Assembly: GCA_963823105.1 (NCBI GenBank)
Contig: CAWGKC010000005.1
Location: 1,494,058 to 1,558,057 of the forward strand
Length of the DNA stretch: 64,000 nt
Direction of reading: 5' to 3'
Source of the DNA: JAJYKC01 sp963823105
GTDB taxonomy: Bacteria; Acidobacteriota; Terriglobia; Bryobacterales; Bryobacteraceae
Part shown: positions 37,942 through 48,409 of the stretch, one piece after another
Numbering within the stretch: the stretch's first letter is position 1
How the letters are laid out: each line of letters starts with the position of its first letter
Notes under the pieces: generated by a model
What the model was told of the DNA's origin: nothing
The model's input: the letters and a program-made list of their open reading frames with translations, nothing else
Database searches by the model: none
Program-made: the position numbers and the translations under genes

Positions 37942-38849
37942 CGGTTCCCGCCATCGCGCGCGCCCTCGCCGGCGATAGCCACCCAATCGGAATATTGAAA
38001 AACGTCCTCGTAGTCGAGCTTGCCGTCCAGATACCGGCGATGCGTCACGGAAGCGGGCAGGATGGCGTGCGCGGCGTTGCGCGCGTAGTCCACCTGCGCC
38101 TCGTCGCGCACTTTGCGGCCATCCTCGGTTCGCGAGGAGCTCAGCCGGATCTGGAGCACCGCATAATCGGGATCGCGCAGAAGGATGTCGCCGTTCAGCG
38201 GCGCAGCCTGTTCGTTACCCGAATCGGTGACGCGCAGCGCCTGTTTTCCCTTCTGCTGTTCGAAATGAAGGATCACGGCCGTCTCGGCGCCGCTCCGCTC
38301 GGCGCCCTTCACGGAAAAGGCGAACTGCTTTTGTCCGTGCTTGGTAAACAACATGATGATTTGTCCGAAATCCACCATCACCCCGGCCATCGTCTGTTGT
38401 TCGAAGGCGTCGCGCAGCTTATGCCGCCACTTGTCGCTTCCGTCGCGCAGGCCATCGACAAACTCCTCCCGCTGGCGGTTCTCCTCGCCGGAGGTTTTTC
38501 CGTCGACGGAAACGATCTGGCGGAATTCGAACAACGATTCCGGCGAGCGGCGGAAAGGGGCCACGGCGTACAACGACACCAACTCGCGCGCCGTCGTCAC
38601 GGTTTGCGGCTTCTTCAAAGCGTCGGCTCCGACGCGGAAAAAGCGGCGGCCCGGTTGTTTCACGTACGTGTATTTTTCCCGCCACGTTTCCTTTCCCACG
38701 TAGCCGGGAGCGGCGCTCCAGAACTGGCTGGCCTCGCGGCCGAGCGCCACCAGCATTTGGGGCAGGAACGGATTTTCCTGGCTTTGAACCGCGGGGACCG
38801 TCGCGAGCATCGAAAGGATGGTACAAAGAAAGGGCGCAAGTCTTGCCAT
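37938..38849 (-). CDS. Exported protein of unknown function
   Basis: A 303-residue protein with a Sec signal peptide (APFLCTILSMLATVPAVQS). The mature region shows alternating strands and repeated charged turns (WREKYTYVKQPGRRFFRVGA, FSVKGAERSGAETAVILHFE, DYAVLQIRLSSSRTEDGRKV), as seen in acidobacterial proteins that resemble lipoprotein-sorting or MucB/RseB-like folds. The open frame continues far upstream antisense to acpP and fabF; the ATG at 38849 is the first that gives a signal peptide and is the right start. No recognised catalytic residue is visible. Confidence 0.68.
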   Translation of the reverse strand: MARLAPFLCTILSMLATVPAVQSQENPFLPQMLVALGREASQFWSAAPGYVGKETWREKYTYVKQPGRRFFRVGADALKKPQTVTTARELVSLYAVAPFRRSPESLFEFRQIVSVDGKTSGEENRQREEFVDGLRDGSDKWRHKLRDAFEQQTMAGVMVDFGQIIMLFTKHGQKQFAFSVKGAERSGAETAVILHFEQQKGKQALRVTDSGNEQAAPLNGDILLRDPDYAVLQIRLSSSRTEDGRKVRDEAQVDYARNAAHAILPASVTHRRYLDGKLDYEDVFQYSDWVAIAGEGARDGGNR

Positions 38850-38931
38850 GGACGCGGCGGCCCTGGGCCGCATGGAGCCAATCCTACAACACATTCTTCT
38901 CTCATCGGCCGGGGAAGTGGGTGGAAGACAG

Positions 38932-38960
38932 TTGCGGGAGCCGGCTGGCGTAGCTAGAAT
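38932..38960 (+). promoter_or_regulatory. Putative sigma-70-type promoter for acpP
   Basis: TTGCGG (38932-38937) and TAGAAT (38955-38960) are 17 bp apart and lie about 30 bp before the acpP ATG. The -10 box is good, the -35 box weak. Confidence 0.4.
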
Positions 38961-38990
38961 CAATGAGTTTGTAGATAGAGTGGAGGATTT

Positions 38991-39224
38991 ATGCCCGTTG
39001 AACAAAAGGTGAAGCAGATCATCGTGGAGCAGTTGGGGGTGGACGAAAGCCAGGTGGACAACAGCGCCTCGTTCGTAGACGACCTGGGCGCCGACTCGCT
39101 CGATATCGTTGAGCTGGTGATGGCTTTCGAGGAGGCCTTCGAGATCGACATCCCCGACGAAGACGCCGAGAAGATCCAGACGGTCAAAGACGCCGTCAGC
39201 TACATCGAAGCGAAGAAAAAGTAG
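38991..39224 (+). CDS. acpP: Acyl carrier protein
   Basis: A 77-residue acidic carrier of growing fatty-acyl chains. The phosphopantetheine attachment Ser36 lies in the invariant GADSLDIVELVMAFEE motif, and the four-helix pattern is complete. The ATG is preceded by GGAGGA. fabF follows 18 bp downstream, the usual fatty-acid-synthesis arrangement, so both are in one operon. Length and sequence are fully normal. Confidence 0.97.
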   Translation: MPVEQKVKQIIVEQLGVDESQVDNSASFVDDLGADSLDIVELVMAFEEAFEIDIPDEDAEKIQTVKDAVSYIEAKKK

Positions 39225-39242
39225 AGCGGGGAGATTTTTCGT

Positions 39243-40484
<1,242 letters not shown>

Positions 40485-40499
40485 AGGATCTTTCCCCGT

Positions 40500-41270
40500 A
40501 TGAAGATTATCGTCGCCGTGAAACAGGTGCCCGTCCGCGATTCGCAATTGAAGGTGGACGCCGCGGGGCGCTGGATTCGGGAAGACGGCCTGAATTTCGA
40601 GATCAACGAGCCCGACGCCTATGCGCTCGAGGAGGCGTTGCGGTTGAAGGAAAAGCATGGCGGCGAAGTGATCGCCCTATGCGCCGGTCCGGCCCGCGCC
40701 GGGCAGACCATCCGCGAGGCGCTGGCCAAGGGCGCCGACCGCGCGCTTCATGTGGAAGAGGACAATCTGGGCGCGCTCGACACCCTCGGCGTCGCCCGTT
40801 TGCTCGCCGGCGCGGCCGAAGCGGAGAAACCCGATCTCATCCTGACCGGCTTGCAATCCGACGACCTCGGCTACGGCCAGACCGGCGTGGTTTTAGCGGA
40901 GTTGATGGGTTTGCCGCACGCCACCATCGTGATGCAAGTGGAGGCGCGCGAGGGCACGGTCCGTGTAAAAAGGGAACTAGAGGACGGGTGGTTCCAGTAC
41001 GTCGAGATGCCGCTGCCCGCGGTGTTGACCATCCAATCGGGCATCAACAAACTGCGCTATGCCACGCTGATGGGCATTAAGAAAGCCAAGACGAAAGAAG
41101 TGAAACGGCTCACGGCGCAAGAACTGGGGGGCATCGCGCCGGCGGTCGCGGCGATCGCCCGGGTCTACGCTCCGCCAAAGAGCAAGCATACGCAGATCTT
41201 CGAGGGCGACGCGCGGCAGGCGGCGGCGAAGCTGGTGGAGAAACTGAAATTCGAGGTGCGGGTGATATGA
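40500..41270 (+). CDS. etfB: Electron transfer flavoprotein beta subunit
   Basis: A 256-residue subunit of the ETF heterodimer, which carries electrons from acyl-CoA dehydrogenases to the quinone pool. It starts with the typical MKIIVAVKQVPVRDSQLKVD, and the AMP-binding and subunit-interface region is in LTGLQSDDLGYGQTGVV; the recognition-loop motif AVLTIQSGINKLRYATLMG is complete. Its stop overlaps the etfA start by 4 bp (ATGA). Confidence 0.95.
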   Translation: MKIIVAVKQVPVRDSQLKVDAAGRWIREDGLNFEINEPDAYALEEALRLKEKHGGEVIALCAGPARAGQTIREALAKGADRALHVEEDNLGALDTLGVARLLAGAAEAEKPDLILTGLQSDDLGYGQTGVVLAELMGLPHATIVMQVEAREGTVRVKRELEDGWFQYVEMPLPAVLTIQSGINKLRYATLMGIKKAKTKEVKRLTAQELGGIAPAVAAIARVYAPPKSKHTQIFEGDARQAAAKLVEKLKFEVRVI

Positions 41271-42254
41271 GCGCCAACGTTTTGGTGGTGATGGAGACGG
41301 GCGCGGGCGGATGGAATCGCATGTCGTTTGAGACCCTCGCCGCCGGGCAACAAATCGCCGCGGCGCTGGGAGGCGCGGCCCTCGGCCGCCGTGGTGGGCG
41401 AAGGCGTGGGCAATTTAGCGGCCGGGTTGGCCGGGTGGAAGCTGGCGAAGATCTATGCCGTCTCGCATCCGTTGTTGAAGAACTACACCGCCGACGGGTA
41501 TACCGCGGCGCTCGAAGCGCTCATTCGCAAAGACGCGCCGGCCCTGGTGCTTTTTCCGCACACGTATCGAGTGCGGGACTTCGCTCCCAAGCTCGCCACC
41601 CGCTTCGGACAAGTGCTCGTCAGCGACTCGATCGGCTGCAAAGTGGAGGGCGGCTCGGCGGTCTTCGCGCGCCAGCTATTTCAAGGCAAGCTCAACGCCG
41701 ATGTGAAACCCGCGGGCGCCGGTCCGTTCTTCGCATCGATGCAAGCCGGGGCCTATCGCGGGGACGCATTGGAGGCGGGTGAGTCCGCGGTCGAATCGTT
41801 CACCCCGGAATTGTCCGCTTCACAAATCCGGCAAGCGCCCGAGGAGCCGTTCCGCGAATCGGCGCGCGCCGTCGATCTCACCGCCGCCGACATCATCGTC
41901 TCCGTCGGCCGCGGTATCAAGGAAAAGGAAAACATCCCGATCGTGGAGGAGTTGGCCAAGGCGCTGGGGGCGGAGCTCGCCGCCTCGCGTCCCATCTGCG
42001 ACAACGGCTGGCTTCCGATGGAGCGCCAGGTGGGCAGCTCCGGCCAAACCGTCTCGCCCAAAGTATACTTCGCCGTCGGCATTTCCGGCGCGATTCAACA
42101 TCTGGTGGGAATGAAAGGCGCCAAGACCATCGTCGCCATCAACAAGGACGCCAACGCGCCCATCTTCGAAGTGGCCGATTACGGCATTGTCGGAGACCTG
42201 TTCGAAGTGGTTCCGGCGCTGGTGGAAGAAGTGAAGAAGGCCAAGGCGTCGTAG
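41267..42254 (+). CDS. etfA: Electron transfer flavoprotein alpha subunit, interrupted by a +1 frameshift
   Basis: FAD-binding ETF partner of EtfB. The first frame gives MSANVLVVMETGAGGWNRMS then IAAALGGA. One extra base near 41375-41380 throws it off, and the next frame resumes with SAAVVGEGVGNLAAGLAG and runs to the stop at 42254. The FAD-domain motifs SVGRGIKEKENIPIVEELA, SSGQTVSPKVYFAVGISGAI and NKDANAPIFEVADYGIVGDL are all present. Repaired length is about 328 residues, the family norm. Since etfB is intact and the pair is needed together, sequencing error is likely. Confidence 0.93.
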
Positions 42255-42263
42255 CCGGGGGAG

Positions 42264-43081
42264 ATGATCCGGCGCGTCGCCATTCTCGCCACTCCGCGTT
42301 CGGGAAATACCTGGCTGCGCCGGCTGCTCGCACTTTCGTTCGGTCTCGCCGATATCGCCGTGCATCGCCCCGGCGACGTGGATTGGGACGGCCTGCCGGA
42401 GGCGGCCGCGCTTCAACTCCACTGGCTGCCCGACACTCCGCTTCTCGATCTCCTGGACCGTCACGAATTTCGGCGCGTGACCCTTCGCCGGCATCCGCTC
42501 GCCGTGCTGGTCTCGATCCTGCACTTCGCGCCGCATGAGCCGCAAACGGCCAATTGGCTGGATGGCAGAGGCGGGAGCGAGGGCTCGATTCTCAACTCCC
42601 ATCCGGAGAGCCCCGAATTCCTTTCCTACTCGACGGGCCCAAGGGCGGCGGTATTCCTTCGCTCGCCGATGGGCTCGCAGAACGGTACAAGCTCTCGCCA
42701 TGCATCGCCCCGGCGACGTGATTGGGAAGGGCGCCGTGGTGGCCGATGCCCGGCGTACATCACGTTTGTTATGAGGACTTGGCCGCCAACCCTGGTGAAG
42801 AAGTATTGCGGCTGGCCCGCGAACTCGGCTGGGAGTGTTCCGGCGAGGCGCTTGACGCTGCCATCGCCGCCAACCGAATGGACGCCATGAAATGGCACCC
42901 GAATCGCCATTACTGGCGGGGAGAGCCGCATCTTTGGAAGCAACTTCTCACGCGCCCTTCGGCCGAGGCGATCTGGCGCGCTCACCGCGATGTCTTCGAA
43001 ACGCTCGGCTATAAATGCGATCCCGATCCCGCGCTTCAGCCGGAGCAAGCTCACCGGAACTGGCTCGCCGTCCGCGAATAA
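42264..43081 (+). pseudogene. Sulfotransferase-like gene, disrupted
   Basis: The first frame begins with the 5'-PSB (PAPS-binding) loop ATPRSGNTWLRRLLALSF and continues to SPEFLSYSTGPRAAV, then becomes nonsense. A second frame from about 42725 gives APWWPMPGVHHVCYEDLAAN, with the VCYEDL motif of the family, and ends at 43081. The break zone 42640-42725 cannot be repaired by a single base. It also holds a 20-base copy (tgcatcgccccggcgacgtg, 42701-42720) of a segment at 42361-42380, suggesting a local duplication or misassembly. Intact, it would transfer sulfate from PAPS to a small acceptor. Confidence 0.66.
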
Positions 43082-43083
43082 GG

Positions 43084-44337
43084 CTACGCGTAGCGGTTCC
43101 TCACTCGCCGCTTCACCTCGTACATCGCCTTGTCCGACATCAGCCGCAGCGTCTCGCCGTCCATCGCGTCCTCCGGATAAACGGCCACGCCGATGCTCGC
43201 CCCGGTCCGCAGTTCCTGCCCTTCGAAAGGAATCGGCTGATCGAAGGTGGCCAGCAAATCGTTCGCCAGCCCGTCGGCCGCCTGTCTACTTCGCAATCCG
43301 GTCGCCACGATCGTGAACTCGTCCCCTCCCGTCCGTGCGAACGTGTCCGACTGGCGGATGCGCGCCGAGAGCCGGGCGACGATGAGCCGGAGCAGTTGAT
43401 CGCCCGTGCGGTGTCCGAACGTGTCGTTCACCTGCTTGAAGCGGTCCAGATCCACCACCAACACCGCCACGAACGTTCCGTTCCGCCGTGCCATGTCCAA
43501 TGCCTTTGTCAGCCGGTCTTCGAGTAACCTGCGGTTGGGAAGCCCGGTCAATTCGTCGTGCAGCGCCATGTGCTCGCTAATCTCGATCTGTTCTTCGAGA
43601 AGAGTGAGAATGATTCCGACGGCGACGATGTATTTGGGGATGTTCCACACCTCGGCCTCGATCGGTATGCCGGGGTAAAACTTCTCCATCGCCAGCCCAA
43701 CTGGAAAGACCGATCCCCAGGCGATTAAACCTCCGACGGCGGTGAGAACGCCCGTCGTCGTGCGGCGAAAGCGTTGCCAGTAATGGAGCGCGGCGCAGTA
43801 ATAAACCCCCGCCAGAATCGCCGTCAGCCCGATGTCGTCCTCGGAGTTGAGCGAGACCAGCAACACGATGGCGAGCGCGAAGGAGATCAGCCCCGCGGGG
43901 ACCGGGCCGTCATTTTCCCGCGGCCGCCGGAAGGATTCGTACAGCGTCGCGGCGCCGCCAAATAACATCGGCGCGATCAGGACGACATACGCCGCGCGGG
44001 ATTGAACTCCCCAAATCAAGGCCGCCGTATAGGCGAGCGGCGTGAAGGCGATCGCCAAGGCGACCCACCAGCGCTTGCTGGCGGCTCGCCCCTGCACCGC
44101 CGCCCAAACAAAAGCCATGCCGCACATCTCGAGCATCCATAGCGAAACCGTGAGCATGCACAAATGCCAAGCGCCGTCGCCAGTATCGAAGAGTTCGGCC
44201 GTGAAATGAATCAGAATGAAGATCCAGCCCACCAGCCACAGCGCCAGCCGGTTCCCCGACCGCCTCCGGAGCAGCGATATGAACCCTCCGACCAGGGTGG
44301 CGAGAGCCAGAAGATCCGGTAGCGCTGTAAGCTTCAT
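43084..44337 (-). CDS. Membrane diguanylate cyclase (GGDEF)
   Basis: A 417-residue inner-membrane protein with about eight transmembrane helices (residues 1-230) as sensor, then a GGDEF domain (about 250-415) with intact GGDEF catalytic motif in ARTGGDEFTIVA. The inhibitory I-site RxxD (RQSD) lies exactly five residues before it, so the enzyme is probably product-inhibited by cyclic-di-GMP. The Met at 44337 starts the first helix; the longer frame adds 22 unsupported residues. The signal sensed is unknown. Confidence 0.9.
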   Translation of the reverse strand: MKLTALPDLLALATLVGGFISLLRRRSGNRLALWLVGWIFILIHFTAELFDTGDGAWHLCMLTVSLWMLEMCGMAFVWAAVQGRAASKRWWVALAIAFTPLAYTAALIWGVQSRAAYVVLIAPMLFGGAATLYESFRRPRENDGPVPAGLISFALAIVLLVSLNSEDDIGLTAILAGVYYCAALHYWQRFRRTTTGVLTAVGGLIAWGSVFPVGLAMEKFYPGIPIEAEVWNIPKYIVAVGIILTLLEEQIEISEHMALHDELTGLPNRRLLEDRLTKALDMARRNGTFVAVLVVDLDRFKQVNDTFGHRTGDQLLRLIVARLSARIRQSDTFARTGGDEFTIVATGLRSRQAADGLANDLLATFDQPIPFEGQELRTGASIGVAVYPEDAMDGETLRLMSDKAMYEVKRRVRNRYA

Positions 44338-44421
44338 CGAGAACTCAATGCGAAATCCGCCTCGAAACCGCCGGGAACCGACCAGGCTCCCGCAGCTTCT
44401 CAAAGTATCAAAGCCAATATT

Positions 44422-45804
44422 TCAAGCCCGGTGGCCCGAGGCGGTGAGCGCGATGCCTTCGTTCGCCTTTTGTAAAGCGCTCTCCATCTCTCCCCGGTAC
44501 TCCTTCAGCAGCTCTTCGCTCGACGCCTCGAAACGCATGACCAGTGCGGGTTGCGTATTCGAGGCGCGCAACAGTCCCCATCCGTTCGCAAAGACTACCC
44601 GCACACCGTCTATATCGACCGTCTTCCGGATTTTTTTAAAATATTCGGCGACGCGCTCCACGATTTCGAATTTCGCCTCGTCCGTGCAATCGACGCGAAT
44701 CTCGGGTGTCGAAACCATTTTAGGAAGGCCCGCCAGTTGGGCCGAGAGCGGCTTCCCGCTGGCGGCCACGATCTCGATCAACCGGCACGAGGCGTATAGG
44801 GCGTCGTCGTAGCCGTAATAGCGGTCGGCGAAGAACATGTGGCCCGACATCTCGCCCGCCAGTTCGGCGTGCTCTTCTTTCATCTTCGCCTTGATCAGCG
44901 AGTGGCCCGTCTTGTACATGATGGCGTTGCCGCCCAGCCGGTTCAACTCGTCGTAGAGAAGCTGCGAGCATTTCACTTCCCCGATGAAGGTCGCCCCCGG
45001 TTTCCTCGTAAGAATCTCGCGGCCGTAAATCAACAGCAGCATGTCGCCATAGATGGCCGCGCCGTGCTCGTCCACCGCGCCGATGCGGTCGGCGTCCCCA
45101 TCGAAGGCGAGGCCCAAGTCCGCCCCGCGCTCCTTCACCGCATCGACCAATTTCTGCAGATTCGCGGGCACCGTGGGGTCGGGGTGGTGATTGGGAAAGC
45201 GGCCGTCGGGCTCGTAGAACATCTCCTCGACTTCCACGTCCAGCTTCGCCAAAAGCCGGTGCATCACCGGTCCCGCCGTGCCGTTGCCGGCGTCGGACAC
45301 CACACGGATCCGCCGCGCAAAATGGAACTGCTTGGCGATCTCTTCCACATACGGCGTCACGATGTCGTAGGTCTCGACGCTGCCTTCGCCGCGCTCGAAA
45401 TCGCCCGCCTCGATCAACTTGTAAACCGCCTGGATCGTCTCTCCATGCAGCGCGCCCTCCCCGCAAACGGTCTTGAAGCCGTTATACTCCGGAGGATTGT
45501 GGCTCCCGGTGATCATCACCGCCCCGTCGGCTTGCAAATGCTTGCCCGAGTAATAGAGCAGCGGCGTCGGCACCACGCCAATATCGGTGACGTGGCAGCC
45601 GCTGGCCATCAGACCTTTCAGCAGCGCGTCGTGCAGACGAGGGCTGCTCACCCGAACGTCCCGCCCCAGATTTACCTTGGCCCCGCTATGCCGCCGAAGA
45701 TAGGTTCCCAGTCCTAATCCCAGTTGCTCGACATCCGCGCTGAGAAGTTCGGTATCGGCTACGCCCCGAATGTCGTACTCCCGGAAAATCGTCGGCTTAA
45801 GCAT
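44422..45804 (-). CDS. Phosphomannomutase/phosphoglucomutase
   Basis: A 460-residue alpha-D-phosphohexomutase (AlgC/ManB type), interconverting hexose 1- and 6-phosphates for polysaccharide precursors. All four signature loops are visible: phosphoserine Ser101 in TGSHNPPEYNG, Mg-binding DGDADR (about 237-242), the sugar loop GEMSGHMFF and the phosphate loop RASNTQPALVMRFEA. The length is normal. Just upstream lies the tandem repeat at 45854-46097. Mannose versus glucose preference cannot be determined by eye. Confidence 0.93.
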   Translation of the reverse strand: MLKPTIFREYDIRGVADTELLSADVEQLGLGLGTYLRRHSGAKVNLGRDVRVSSPRLHDALLKGLMASGCHVTDIGVVPTPLLYYSGKHLQADGAVMITGSHNPPEYNGFKTVCGEGALHGETIQAVYKLIEAGDFERGEGSVETYDIVTPYVEEIAKQFHFARRIRVVSDAGNGTAGPVMHRLLAKLDVEVEEMFYEPDGRFPNHHPDPTVPANLQKLVDAVKERGADLGLAFDGDADRIGAVDEHGAAIYGDMLLLIYGREILTRKPGATFIGEVKCSQLLYDELNRLGGNAIMYKTGHSLIKAKMKEEHAELAGEMSGHMFFADRYYGYDDALYASCRLIEIVAASGKPLSAQLAGLPKMVSTPEIRVDCTDEAKFEIVERVAEYFKKIRKTVDIDGVRVVFANGWGLLRASNTQPALVMRFEASSEELLKEYRGEMESALQKANEGIALTASGHRA

Positions 45805-45853
45805 ATATAGATCTTATCTAAATCGCCTCCCGGCAACATAGGGTGAAACCCTT

Positions 45854-46097
45854 AAAAGCGCAAAGGGCGCGGCGCGCACCGCCAGATTCCAGATAGGAAC
45901 AAATCGCGCCGCACTCCGTTTTGCGCGAGTTCCATAAAAGCGCAAAGGGCGCGGCGCGCACCGCCAGACTCCAGATAGGAACAAATCGCGCCGCACTCCG
46001 TTTTGCGCGAGTTCCATAAAAGCGCAAAGGGCGCGGCGCGCACCGCCAGATTCCAGATAGGAACAAATCGCGCCGCACTCCGTTTTGCGCGAGTTCC
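45854..46097 (-). repeat. Three tandem 82-bp REP-like palindromic repeats
   Basis: Three near-identical units start at 45854, 45936 and 46018; one substitution (agactcc versus agattcc) marks the middle unit. On the minus strand each unit contains GGAAC-TCGCGC, loop AAAACGGAGTGCG, GCGCGA-TTT-GTTCC, which folds as an 11-bp stem with a 3-base bulge. A diverged single copy lies at 25770-25853. Apparent ORFs through it are artefacts of the 82-bp period in all frames. The array lies between the phosphohexomutase start and the chorismate-mutase stop. Confidence 0.85.
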
Positions 46098-46111
46098 TTC
46101 GAATGGACGAG

Positions 46112-46411
46112 TCAGTCGCCCGAGTCCAGCATCTTCACCCGCTGCACCTGCCGCATCTCGTCGATGATCCTTTCGAAGATGCGTTTGGCAGCGTCGCCGG
46201 GCAGCGGCCCGTGGTTGTGCGCCAGCACGTTGGCGAATACCTGGTCCTCGCGGCGCGGCTCGTAAATCGGCAGATCGAGCGATTGTTTCACCCGCCCGAT
46301 CTCCTCCACCACCGCCGTGCGCTCGTTGAGCAATTCAAGCAGCCGAGCGTCCAGGGCGTCGATGCGCCGCCGGCATTCGGCGAGCGCTTGCAAGCCGGCC
46401 TCTTTATTCAT
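46112..46411 (-). CDS. Chorismate mutase (AroQ-type)
   Basis: A 99-residue all-helical monofunctional chorismate mutase that makes prephenate for Phe and Tyr synthesis. The N-terminal helix carries RRRIDALDARLLELLNERTA, whose Arg and the following Lys of GRVKQSLDLPIY, then RREDQVFANV, form the active site. Its ATG overlaps the trpA stop by 4 bp, making it the last gene of the trp operon. This couples a competing branch of chorismate use to tryptophan genes. No regulatory domain is present. Confidence 0.9.
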   Translation of the reverse strand: MNKEAGLQALAECRRRIDALDARLLELLNERTAVVEEIGRVKQSLDLPIYEPRREDQVFANVLAHNHGPLPGDAAKRIFERIIDEMRQVQRVKMLDSGD

Positions 46412-47220
46412 CGATTCTTCGATGGTAAACCAGCCGCCAGCGCGCGGGCGCGGGCTTCGAGCGCCGCCTCCATACCGCCGCCGGCGATGTTTTCTTCGAT
46501 GGTCCGCTCAAAGGCGCTGCCGACAACCACCGCGTCCGCCAGGCTGCCCGCTTTGCGAACCTGTTCCGCAGTCGAGATGCCGAATCCCAGCGCCAGCGGC
46601 AGCTCCGTCTCCTTCCGCATCGCCTCCACCAACGGCGCCACGTCGCCGGTCAACGATTCGCGCTCCCCCGTCACTCCCGTCCGCGATACCAGGTAGACGA
46701 AGCCGGTCGAATGCCGGGCCGCCAGTTTCAACCGCCTTGGCGTGCTGGTGGGCGCCGCCAGGAATACCGTATCCAAACCGTGGTCCCGCATCGCGACGCT
46801 GTAGAAGTCCGCCTCCTCGACGCTCAGGTCCGTGAGCAGACAGCCGTCGATGCCGCAGGCGGCCGCATCGCGCGCCAACGCCTCCAGCCCATATCGCAGC
46901 ACCGGGTTCATGTACGTGAACAGCAGCAGCGGAATCTCCGAACGTGTGCGAATCTCTTCCGCCATCCGCAGCACTTTGCGCACATTCGTTCCGGCCTCGA
47001 GCGCCCTCGCCGCGCCGCGTTGGATCACCGGCCCGTCGGCGATCGGATCGGAGAAGGGAACGCCCAGCTCGATCAAATCCACGCCGCCGCGCTCCAGCGC
47101 CGCCGCCAGCCTCGGCGTATGCTCCGGCGTGGGATCGCCCGCCGTGATGTAGCCGATGAAGCCCGTCCGCCCCTCCCCGCGCAACCGTTCGAAGAGCGCC
47201 TCGATCCGCCTAGGCTTCAT
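46408..47220 (-). CDS. trpA: Tryptophan synthase alpha subunit
   Basis: A 270-residue TIM barrel that cleaves indole-3-glycerol phosphate into indole and glyceraldehyde 3-phosphate. Catalytic Glu lies in LIELGVPFSDPIADGPVIQR, Asp in GCLLTDLSVEEAD; phosphate loop GFGISTAEQV is present. It overlaps trpB by 11 bp and the chorismate-mutase gene by 4 bp. Its partner is TrpB encoded just upstream. Confidence 0.96.
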   Translation of the reverse strand: MKPRRIEALFERLRGEGRTGFIGYITAGDPTPEHTPRLAAALERGGVDLIELGVPFSDPIADGPVIQRGAARALEAGTNVRKVLRMAEEIRTRSEIPLLLFTYMNPVLRYGLEALARDAAACGIDGCLLTDLSVEEADFYSVAMRDHGLDTVFLAAPTSTPRRLKLAARHSTGFVYLVSRTGVTGERESLTGDVAPLVEAMRKETELPLALGFGISTAEQVRKAGSLADAVVVGSAFERTIEENIAGGGMEAALEARARALAAGLPSKNR

Positions 47221-48409
47221 CCAGTTCCTTCAGATGCTCGCGATAAATGTCGGTGTCCTTGTCGCCGCGCCCGGAAATATTGATGACGAAGAGCCGGTCC
47301 TTCTCACCCGGCGCGCGCCCGATCGCCTCCGCCACCGCGTGCGCCGATTCAAGCGCCGGAATAATTCCCTCCGTCCGCGCCAACCTCAGCGCCGCCGTCA
47401 GCGCTTGATCGTCGGTGACGGAAACGTACTCGGCCCGTCCGCGATCTTTCAGCCACGCGTGTTCCGGGCCCACCAGCGCGTAATCGAGCCCGGCCGAGAT
47501 CGAATGCGTCAGGGACACTTGTCCGTCCTCGTCCTGCAATAGATAGCTATAGGCCCCATGCAATACGCCCGGCGCGCCGCCGGAAAAACGCGCGGCATGG
47601 TGGCCCAATTCCGGACCGCTCCCGCCCGCTTCCACGCCCACCAGTTTTACGCCCTCGTCGCCCAGGAACGGATGGAACATTCCGATGGCGTTGCTGCCCC
47701 CGCCCACGCAGGCGAAGATCGCATCCGGAAGCCGCTGCTCCTTTTCAAGGATCTGCCTCCGCGTCTCTTCGCCGATCACGCGGTGAAAATCGCGCACCAT
47801 CAGCGGGTACGGATGCGCCCCCAGCGCCGAACCGAGCAGGTAATGCGTCGTCGCGATGTTCGTCACCCAATCCCGCATCGCTTCGCTGATGGCGTCCTTC
47901 AACGTCCGGCTGCCATTGGTGACGCTCACCACCTTCGCCCCCAGCAGCCGCATCCGGAACACGTTCAGCCGCTGCCGGCGCATGTCCTCCTCGCCCATAT
48001 AGACGATGCACTCCAGCCCGAACAGCGCGCACACCGTCGCCGTCGCCACCCCGTGCTGGCCCGCCCCCGTCTCGGCGATGATCCGCTTCTTCCCCATCCG
48101 CCGCGCCAGCAGCGCCTGCCCCAGGCAGTTGTTGATCTTATGCGCGCCGGTGTGCAGCAGGTCTTCGCGCTTCAGATAAATCCGCGCCCCGCCCAGCGTT
48201 TCGCTCAACCGGCTTGCGAAATAAAGCGGCGTCGGCCGTCCCGCGTAATTCGCCAGCAGATCTTTCAATTCGGCCTGGAACCGCGCATCGACGCGCGCCG
48301 CTTCATAAGCCTTCTCGATCTCCTCGAGCGGCGCCATCAACACCTCGGGAACAAACCGCCCTCCGTAGGGTCCGAAATGCCCTTGTGAATCCGGTTGGTA
48401 TTCGATCAT
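47210..48409 (-). CDS. trpB: Tryptophan synthase beta subunit
   Basis: A 399-residue PLP enzyme joining indole and serine. The PLP lysine is in the invariant HTGAHKINNCLGQALLA; the Gly-rich phosphate loop is CVGGGSNAIGMF, and the catalytic Glu lies in AETGAGQHGVATA. It starts with the conserved FGPYGGRFVPE. The start at 48409 overlaps the trpF stop by 4 bp; the longer frame lies inside trpF and is rejected. It is part of a tightly overlapping trpC-F-B-A operon. Confidence 0.96.
   Translation of the reverse strand: MIEYQPDSQGHFGPYGGRFVPEVLMAPLEEIEKAYEAARVDARFQAELKDLLANYAGRPTPLYFASRLSETLGGARIYLKREDLLHTGAHKINNCLGQALLARRMGKKRIIAETGAGQHGVATATVCALFGLECIVYMGEEDMRRQRLNVFRMRLLGAKVVSVTNGSRTLKDAISEAMRDWVTNIATTHYLLGSALGAHPYPLMVRDFHRVIGEETRRQILEKEQRLPDAIFACVGGGSNAIGMFHPFLGDEGVKLVGVEAGGSGPELGHHAARFSGGAPGVLHGAYSYLLQDEDGQVSLTHSISAGLDYALVGPEHAWLKDRGRAEYVSVTDDQALTAALRLARTEGIIPALESAHAVAEAIGRAPGEKDRLFVINISGRGDKDTDIYREHLKELDEA

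Noticed and set aside
45814..46078. Short proteins of repeated sequence in the 82-bp array
   Set aside because: Several frames are open only because the 82-bp unit lacks stops; the reading frame shifts each unit. The DNA-level palindrome explains the conservation better.
45854..46097. CRISPR array
   Set aside because: Units are contiguous 82-mers without variable spacers, and no cas genes are present.
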